From: Schistocerca nitens
Lineage: Eukaryota; Arthropoda; Insecta; Orthoptera; Acrididae
Assembly (NCBI RefSeq): GCF_023898315.1
Contig: NC_064617.1
Location: 714,943,202-715,007,201, forward strand
Direction: 5' to 3'
Length of the DNA stretch: 64,000 bases
Below, piece by piece: positions 57,201 through 64,000 of the stretch. Position 1 is the stretch's first letter, and every line of letters begins with the position of its first letter. The notes under the pieces are model-generated. The model was not told the origin of the DNA and did not search any database. It saw only the letters and a program-made list of their open reading frames with translations. Position numbers and translations under genes: made by a program.

Positions 57201-58665
57201 ACATCTACATCTACATGGCTACTCTGCAAATCACACTTAAGTGCCTGACAGAGGTTTTATAGAACTACCTTCAGAATAACTGTAATTCCCCTCTCGAACA
57301 GAGCACGCAAAAAACGAACACCTATACCTTTCCGTGCGAGCTCTGATTTCCCTTACTTTATTACGATGAGCGTTTCTCCATATGTAGGTCGGCGTCAAAA
57401 ACACATTTTCGCATTGGGAGGAGAAATCTGGTGACTGATATTTCGCGTGAAGATCCCACCGCAAAGAGAAACGACTTTGTCTTAATGATGTCAACCCCAA
57501 ATTCTGAATCATATCCGTGACACTCTCTCCGAATTTCTCGATAATACGAAACGTGCTGCCTTTCTTTGAAGGTTCTCGATGTACTGCTTTAACCCTATGT
57601 AGTAAGGATCCCGCACTGGGTGTCAGCACTCCACAAGAGGACAGACAAGTGTAGTGTTGCATCTTTTAAGTGTTCTACCAACAAAACGCAGTCTTTGCTT
57701 CTTTTCAATTTAAGTTCTTCATAATTGTAATTCCTACGTATTTAGTTGAATTTATAGCCTTTAGATTTGACTGATCTATCGCGTAACCGAAGTTACTGGC
57801 TCTTCTGTGCATGACCCTAACTTTTCATTATTTTGAGGTCCATTGCCAAATTTCGCACCACACAGATATATTTTCTAAATCTATTTGCAATTTGTTTTGA
57901 TATTCTGATGAATTTACTAGGCGATAAACGACAGCATCAGCTGCAAACAACATAAGGCGGCTGCTCGGATAGTCTCTTAAATCGTTTATATAGACAAGCA
58001 GCAACAGAGGGCCTATAACACTACCCTGGGGGAAAGACAGCAATCACTTCTGTTTCACTCGACAGCTTTCCGTCAATTACTACGAACTGTGACCTCTCTG
58101 ACAGGAAATCACAAATCCAGTCGCATAACTGACACTATGTTCTATAAACACGCAATTTGATTACTAGCCGATTGTGAGGTACGGTGTCAGTAGCCTTGTG
58201 GAAATCTAGAAATACGGAATCAATTTGAAATCCTTATCCAATAACCCTCAACACTTCGTGTGAGTAAAGAGCTAGTTATGTTTCACAAGAACGATGTTTT
58301 CTAAACCCGTGCCGGCCGGTGTGGCCGAGCGGTTCTAGGCGCTTCAGTCTCGAACCGCACCTCCGCTGCCTCGGGCATGGATGTGTGTGATGTCCTTAGG
58401 TTAGCTAGGGGACTGATGACCTCAGATGTTAAGTCCCATAATGCTCAAAGCTATTTGAATCATTTTTCTAAATCCGTGTTGACTGTGCGTCAATAGACCG
58501 TTCTCTTTCAGGTAATTCATAATGTTCGAACACAATGTATGTTTCAAAACCCTGCTGCGCATCGACCTTCACGATATGGGCCTGTAATTTAGTCGGTTAC
58601 TGCTATTGCCTTTCTTTAATGTTGCGTACGGATCTTTCGAGCGGTTGTATATGATTACTATGTAT
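57201..58665 (-). mobile_element. CR1/Jockey-like LINE inserted in the piggyBac relic
   Basis: Minus strand, reading from right to left: RT fragments with an SPLT/FxDFxKAFD-like stretch and QGSVIGPLLLLVYINDLRD, then LFAADAVVYR where the FADD box should be (one Asp lost), then the C-terminal domain LGLTSLRQSRFSLRWDLHAK, TYIWRNAHRNKVREIRARTE, and a (TACATC)n-type tail at 57203. A 7 bp GGAGCTA occurs at both edges (57194, 58666). A SINE lies inside. Dead. Confidence 0.75.
58312..58463 (+). mobile_element. tRNA-derived SINE (family A), internally deleted
   Basis: Head GCCGGCCGGTGTGGCCGAGC is intact; the B-box region and part of the body are shortened. Imperfect duplicate TTTTCTAAACCCGTG / TTTTCTAAATCCGTG. 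Confidence 0.88.
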
Positions 58666-58672
58666 GGAGCTA

Positions 58673-58913
58673 TTGCATCAGCTTACTCTGAAAGGAACCT
58701 AATTTGTATACAGTCTGGAACGAAAGACTTGCTTTTATTAAGTCTCTTATGTTTTTATTATTACACGTATAATGACCAATAAAAATAGAGCAAAAGAAAA
58801 AGTTTGCAGAGTATTTGAGTTTGTATAGCATTAACATTATCATGCAATATTATGTTGATTTTGTGAAGTTTTCTGTTTAAATGAGTTTTTTCATAAAAAT
58901 AAAGCTTAAAATT
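58673..58913 (+). other. Probable 3' flank of the piggyBac relic, first part
   Basis: AT-rich non-coding stretch between two LINE insertions; it continues after the second one at 60463-60618, which ends GGGAAGCTAAGGGTTAA, a piggyBac-like end with TTAA. Confidence 0.4.
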
Positions 58914-58924
58914 TATTTGAATAT

Positions 58925-60451
58925 GTTGTTCTTGTTGTGGTCTTCAGTCCTGAGACTCGTTTGATGCAGCTCTCCGTGGTACTCTATCCTGTGCAAGCTT
59001 CTTCATCTCCCAGTACTTTCTGCAACCTACATCCTTCTGAATCTAAGTGTATTCATCTCTTGGTCTCCCTCTACGATTTTTACCCTCCAATGCTAAATTT
59101 GTGATCCCTTGATGCCTCAGAAAATGTCCTACCAACCGGTCCCTTCTTCTTGTCAAGTTGTGCCACAAACTCCTCATCTCCCCAATTCTGTTCAATACCT
59201 CGTCATTAGTTATATGATCTACCCATCTAATCTTGAGCATTCTTCTGTAGTACCACATTTCGAAAGCTTCTATTCTCTTCTTGTCCAAACTTTTTATCGT
59301 CCATGTTTCACATCCATACATGGCTACACTCCATACAAATACATTCAGAAACGACTTCCTGAGACTTAAATCTATACTCGATGTTAACCAACTTCTCTTC
59401 TTCAGAAACGCTTTCCTTGCCATTGCCAGTCTGCATTTTATATCCTCTCTACTTCGACCATCATCAGTTATTTTGCTCCCTAAATAGCAAAACTCCTTTC
59501 CTACTTTAAGTGTCTCATTTCCTAATCTAATTCCCTCAGCATCACCCAACTTAATTGGACTACATTGCATTATCCTCGTTTTGCTTTTGTTGATGTTCAT
59601 CTTATATCCTCCTTTCAAGACACTGTCTATTTCGTTCAACTGCTTTTCCAGGTTCTTTGCTGTCTCTGACAGAATTACAATGTCATCAGCGAACCTGAAG
59701 GTTTTTATTTCTTCTCCATGGATTTTAATTCCTTTTGTTTCCTTTACTGCTTGCTCAATATACAGATTGATTAACATCGGGGAGAGGCTACAACCCTGTC
59801 TCGCTCCCTTCCCAACCACTGCTTCCCTTTCATGCCCCTCGACTCTTATAACCGCCATCTGGTTCCTGTACAAATTGTAAATAGCCTTTCGCTCCCTGTA
59901 TTGTACCCCTGCCACCTTTAGAATTTGAAAGAGAGTATTCCAGTCAACGATGTCAAAAGCTTTCTCTAAGTCTACAAATGCTAGAAACGTGGGTTTGCCT
60001 TTCCTTAATCTTTCTTCTGAGATAAGTCGTAGAGTCAGTATTGCCTCACGTGTTCCAATATTTCTACGGAATCCAAACTGATCTTCCCCGAGGTCGGCTT
60101 CTACCAGTTTTTCCATTCGTCTGTAAAGAATTCGCGTTAGTATTTTGCAGCTGTGACTTATTAAACTGATGGCTCAAATGGCTCTGAGCACTATGGGACT
60201 CAACTTCTGAGGTCAATTGTCCCGTAGAACTTAGAACTAGTTAAACCTAACTAACCTAAGGACATCACACACATCCATGTCCGAGCCAGGATTCGAACCT
60301 GCGACCGTAGCGGTCTCGCGGTTCCAGACTGCAGCGCCTAGAACCGTACGGCCACTTCGGCCGGCTATTAAACTGATCGTTCGGTAATTTTCACATCTGT
60401 CAACACCTGCGTTCTTTGGGATTGGAATTATTATATTCTTCTCGAAGTCTG
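58925..60451 (-). mobile_element. RTE-type LINE, 5'-truncated, with clear target duplication
   Basis: The 11 bp duplicate TATTTGAATAT flanks it (58914-58924, 60452-60462). From 60116 the minus strand has about 357 open residues: VEADLGEDQFGFRRNIGTRE, FVDLEKAFDIVDW, GARQGCSLSPMLINLYIEQA, FRFADDIVILSETAKNL (catalytic Asp pair intact), CETWTIKSLDKKRIEAF and WVDHITNDEVLNRIGE. The endonuclease and RT start are missing, so it cannot move alone. Closest relative in the window is 49371-50573. Confidence 0.88.
60171..60365 (-). mobile_element. tRNA-derived SINE (family A) inside the RTE LINE
   Basis: 12 bp duplicate TATTAAACTGAT (60159-60170, 60366-60377). Confidence 0.94.
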
Positions 60452-60462
60452 TATTTGAATAT

Positions 60463-60850
60463 ATTTTTGTTCAATTAATGTAAGGTTTTGCATAAAAATC
60501 TGATCAGTTACACTGAAACTTCAGAATGAAGTTATCCTGATCATATAATACAGCGGTCTGTCACACCGCACTTGGAACAGAGTATGGCAGAAAAATGACC
60601 TGGGAAGCTAAGGGTTAAGCAATAATTCTTCCCGTGTTCGATACACGAATGGAAGGAACTTTAAATGTGGTTCAATAGCAAGTACCCTTTGCCATGCAAT
60701 TAACGGTAATTTGGTGAGTATATCTCTAGGTGTAAGCTACCGTATATTTCTTTAAAGGGAAGTGGCGACCTCTGGGGATGATGTCACCAGGGGAAAATGG
60801 CCTACCGTTCTGTTACGTAGCATAAGACCTACATCGCTGGGTAACACCAG
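60463..60850. other. End of piggyBac relic and flanking sequence
   Basis: TTAA at 60615-60618 follows GGGAAGCTAAGGG and may be the right end of the piggyBac element. Nothing else recognised. Confidence 0.4.
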
Positions 60851-61205
60851 GCTCTTCTCGTCGACAACACCCGCCATGCGGCGCGTGTCTTCGCGAACCT
60901 GCAGCGCCGCCGTTCCAAGAACGGAGGCGGCAGTCCGGCTTCCTGCGTTTACGCCGTAGGACGTGCTGCGGAGGCAGCGCGCGCTCCGTGGGTGGAAGGC
61001 GCCTGGACAATGGCTGCGCACTTCCGCCGTCCAGCGCGCATGCGCACTGCGGCTGCGCCGTGCCGGGGTGCATTGACCACTGGCCGCCATGTTGGATAAC
61101 GGTACGGCCACGTGGGCACGGTACCGCTAGGGCGGCGCAGGCGAGGCGCACGTGGTCCAGGCGCGACCTTCACCCACGTCACCGACCTACAAGGCGTCAC
61201 CGCCA
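60850..61205 (-). promoter_or_regulatory. CpG-rich block, candidate promoter or first exon
   Basis: GC and CpG content rise sharply against AT-rich flanks. CGCGCATGCGCA at 61035-61046 is a perfect NRF-1/Ewg-type palindrome. AACATGGCGGC on the minus strand (61083-61093) fits the YY1/Pho motif and includes an ATG with a good start context, opening 112 codons to 60752. No TATA box is obvious, as expected of such promoters. It might instead be a GC-rich transposon piece. No protein family recognised. Confidence 0.35.
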
Positions 61206-61940
61206 TTTAGCGACCTCGCAACTGAGTCACCACGCAAAACCGTGTTACACACAAGAAACGACATTTACTCCTTCAGACAATGTACTGGTTCACAATGAAC
61301 TTGAATTAGGCATGTCGAGAGAAGAACATCAACAAAAGTGAAACAAGGGTAAATTGAAAGTCATTTATTATTGTTTTCTCTTTCTTAACGTTACTGCGAT
61401 TAATTAAAGAGAATTTTACACCAGACAGGTAGGTTTTGCTTTTATTTTTAAACCATCTCTTCTGTGGCTATTCTGCAAATATCGGTTGATATGTTTCCAC
61501 ATTTTTGGTTGTTTTAGATTAAAAACAGTGTTTCTTTATAAATTTGGTGTCCAATTTATTTACGATGTTTCTGTCTCGCGTTCATATATTCTGCAAACCA
61601 CTGCTTCTTCCCTCTTTGTTAGCGGAGGCTGACCTCGAAAGAAACTTCGTTACACGTATACACTTTGTAGCTTTTTCCCTTTCTCTGACGCTGCTATGGC
61701 GTTATTTAGACTTCACCTCACTTTTGGAAATTGAACTGCAGCTACATGTGATATCTCTCAGGACGGTTTTACAGTGTTAAGTTCATGTGTTTTTCATGTA
61801 GGTTGTAAACGTTGCCAATCTGTGTTGTTGGTGTGTGTGTTGGGGGATGGTAATTATAGGAAAGAAACTGGGAGGATATGGTTATATGTTATATGGGCCC
61901 TGTAGTTATATGTATATATTTAATGTTATATTAAGTGCCC
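61206..61940. other. Unannotated stretch
   Basis: No recognised gene or repeat; T-rich on the plus strand. Confidence 0.4.
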
Positions 61941-61947
61941 AATTAGT

Positions 61948-62300
61948 TTAAAGAGCATGTGCTCTGCCAGGTTGGTGTGATTTTTTATTAGTTCTTTCTT
62001 TTCTGTTGTGGTTTTCTGAATGTTTTCTTGTAAGCTGAGGATGTGTTTTTCTTTGCTGTTTATCATTATGATCCACATGTGTATCTGTGGTGGTAATTTT
62101 ATGTTGGTGTTGGTGTAAGCGTTGTGTAAAAGCAGTACGATTTGTCCTTTCCTTCCATCCACTTACATATTCTTTGAACCTGGTATCAAATGTCCTCTCC
62201 CATTACATCCACTGCACTTAAATTGGTATATTCCTCGTATAGACCAGTTATTGCTTTTGGAAAGTACTTTTGAACTTAATTGTTGATATGGTGTACTATT
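61948..62300 (-). pseudogene. Penelope-like element, GIY-YIG endonuclease remnant
   Basis: Minus strand: NNWSIRGIYQFKCSGCN (the GIY half of the motif with the Cys pair usual in Penelope-like elements), then, in another frame, RTFDTRFKEYVSGWKERTNR, TAFTQRLHQ and a His/Asn/Gln-rich tail to a stop at 61948. The YIG half between them is missing, which also explains the frame change. The Arg of TRFKEY, a conserved catalytic position, is kept. Upstream to about 62560 there are Lys/Gln-rich linker pieces; no RT is present. This enzyme would nick target DNA for PLE insertion. Dead. Confidence 0.7.
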
Positions 62301-62680
62301 TTAATGCCATGTTTTTTTTGAAATTTTCGATGTTCTGTATGTGTATTTGTGGGTGTATGTCATTGTGCACCATCTTTCGCTTTCTGTTTTTTCTCATTTT
62401 GTGTTTCTTCTGCTCTTGTGCTTTGTGTGGTTTTTTGTATGAGATTTTAACCCTGTGTTGCTGACAGCTGGGTGATTTCTCTTCTCTGCTTCTTGATTTT
62501 ATTGTTCAGTTCTGTTATTAAGTCTTCTTTACACCCATTATTTGTGGCTGTTCATTTCTTTTTGGTAGTTGTTTCTGTCTGATGCTCGTATTTAGTCTGT
62601 GGGGCATTTATCTAAATGCTGCCTGTAAATACATAAAGCTGCACCTAGTCACGTTTTTGAAATAGTTATTTATTCATTCC

Positions 62681-62722
62681 ATGAACCGGTTTTCGAGCCT
62701 TTTCAGGCTCATCCTCAAATGC
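62681..62722 (-). ncRNA. Hammerhead-ribozyme-like fold 2 (degenerate core)
   Basis: Minus strand parts in order: stem I half GCAT, core TTGAGGA (expected CTGANGA, so C3 is changed to T), one extra T, stem II GAGCC/GGCTC, GAA, self-complementary stem III AACCGGTT, cleavage-site C, stem I partner ATGG (3 bp pair). Lies 107 bp from the better copy. The C3 change would weaken or abolish cleavage. Confidence 0.45.
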
Positions 62723-62787
62723 TTACAGGAAGCTACATAACTTAAAAGGAAGGTCAGCGTTGGCCGTAATATTGATGTTTTATTGAT

Positions 62788-62830
62788 AGCAGAATCGATT
62801 TTCGATCACATGGTGATCATCTTCAGTGCT
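62788..62830 (-). ncRNA. Hammerhead-ribozyme-like fold 1
   Basis: Minus strand parts in order: stem I half AGCA, core CTGAAGA (fits CUGANGA), one extra T, stem II GATCAC/GTGATC with loop CAT, GAA, self-complementary stem III AATCGATT, cleavage-site C after T, stem I partner TGCT (4 of 4 pairs). The very short stem III suggests it would act as a dimer, as reported for hammerheads of Penelope-like elements. The extra T between A9 and stem II departs from the textbook core. It is in the same orientation as the nearby PLE endonuclease remnant. Confidence 0.6.
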
Positions 62831-62837
62831 GGAAGTT

Positions 62838-62839
<2 letters not shown>

Positions 62840-62867
<28 letters not shown>
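62840..62867. repeat. T28 homopolymer (A28 on the minus strand)
   Basis: Lies directly upstream, in minus-strand terms, of the two hammerhead-like folds. Could be a retrotransposition tail of a neighbouring element. Confidence 0.8.
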
Positions 62868-62870
<3 letters not shown>

Positions 62871-64000
62871 TAGCGATCAGTGAGTAGAAACAAAAACCAC
62901 AAATACACCTGAGTATAAACCAACTGTTGGAAAGAACATACCTGTACAAAAAAACTCAGACACTGGTATCAAGTTATCAATAACCAAAACTCAGAAGCGA
63001 TCGCAATAACTGAAGCCGCTCTTTACAATCACCTATACAACAGACCTCGGTGTGACAGGATCTTGGAACGCCCTCTATGTAGCGTGTGTCACGTGAAGAC
63101 TTAACAATTCTTTATTTGGCAAGAGATTACTTCAAAATCAACGTGCACTTGCAAATCATTAATTGAATATTTCAATTTTTAAAAAATTGTACATTAAAAA
63201 GCGCATAGAAAAAAGAAGACAGGGGGGAAATGCAGATCTTGCCAACATATGCTGGCGTGTTATTTTCAAATAACTTAGAAAACATGTCAGAATAAAAATC
63301 AACAGGTGAAGTTATATGGTGTCAGATTACAGGACTAGAAACGAAGAAAAATATACAAATAACATGACATCAAATGTAACACAATTTGTTATAACACAGT
63401 AACCGCCATCTGGCGTAGGGATTCAGAGATATAAGGTTCTTAATTTACGTAAAATATTACATTGAAACCAATAAGTCAAATACATAAATGTAATTATACA
63501 ATGTATGTCACAATATAGCAGGTCAAAATGCCACGAAACTCATTTTAAAGGGTGCAGATCAACAATTTTTTATCGTATTTAACGACGTGATGAAACACAC
63601 ATCTCGTTTATCCCGTTGGGACATGTGAACACTGTATATAAATTAAAAAGTCATCGTAATTATGAAAGCAGTATGTTTAAAAGCATATTGAGGATGCAGA
63701 GATCGTTTAGCGGATTCGTGAGTGAAAGCTACTGTTACAAATTGCAAAAAATAAATTATATATTGGATAAAGACAAGTGTACAAAATACGCTAGCTTAGT
63801 AGGTACCTCCACTATCACACATGTTATTTATAGAAAAATTTTATCATATGATAAAAACGGAACTTGGGCATAAGGAAACAGTGTTCTCTTTAGAGTACAA
63901 AAGCCTTGTCGCAAATAAATACATCGCACTCGAGTTATACTTTTTGCACAAGCACTGGGTCAGAATCCATCATACCTTTACAGTTGATAAAACAGAAATA
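62868..64000. other. Unannotated AT-rich stretch to the window end
   Basis: An 85-residue frame (63616-63873, plus) has no motif. Nothing else recognised. Confidence 0.4.

Noticed and set aside
1-64000. CRISPR arrays, bacterial operons or a host gene cluster
   Set aside because: No regular spacer-repeat structure, no prokaryotic gene layout, and all convincing protein similarity is to transposable elements.

Overview
This window looks like an intergenic, repeat-saturated piece of a very large insect nuclear genome, most likely an orthopteran (grasshopper or locust, Schistocerca-like). The support is the AT-rich background, dense transposons of every class, no bacterial or host protein gene, and eleven copies of a tRNA-headed SINE plus RTE-type LINEs that I recognise from memory as typical of locust genomes. 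The species call is inference; a database search would settle it.

Layout. 1-10353: a defective Ty3/gypsy-type LTR retrotransposon. Its 5' LTR is cut by the window start; a Lys-tRNA-type primer site, a long gag and a fused tail of integrase follow, and protease, RT, RNase H and most of integrase are gone. A complete Tc1-type transposon with an intact transposase lies inside the LTR, and both LTR copies carry it. 11043-12520: a tandem array of about 67 bp units and a (TA)n-containing repeat tract. 13385-15551: LINE scraps and a dead Tc1 element. 16700-20800: SINEs, a foldback element and a CR1-like LINE whose ORF1 encodes an SGNH/GDSL-esterase-like domain. 23050-26045: a deleted mariner and a hAT (ZMYM1-like) transposase pseudogene. 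32198-32704: a near-perfect palindrome built from mariner sequence. 36245-41221: a dead mariner holding a SINE, then an apparently intact mariner with about 168 bp terminal inverted repeats. 44166-45416: a hairpin element and a mariner deletion derivative. 46227-51779: an L1/Tx1-like LINE and an RTE LINE into which a second RTE copy has inserted backwards. 53590-60618: LINE pieces, a long-TIR MITE, and a piggyBac relic split by two LINEs that themselves hold SINEs. 60850-61205: a sharply CpG-rich block with NRF-1-like and YY1/Pho-like motifs. 61948-62867: a Penelope-like element remnant with GIY-YIG endonuclease sequence and, on the same strand, two hammerhead-ribozyme-like folds.

How the parts relate. 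No host gene pathway is visible. The window is a layered record of insertions, and target-site duplications let many events be ordered: SINE into LINE into piggyBac, SINE into mariner, Tc1 into LTR before the retrotransposon last moved. Only three protein-coding frames look possibly functional: the Tc1 transposase at 8076-9098 (minus), the mariner transposase at 39955-41040 (plus) and gag at 1955-3769 (plus). The most interesting signals are the paired hammerhead-like folds, the Tc1-in-LTR passenger, the intact mariner with unusual catalytic spacing, and the CpG-rich block.
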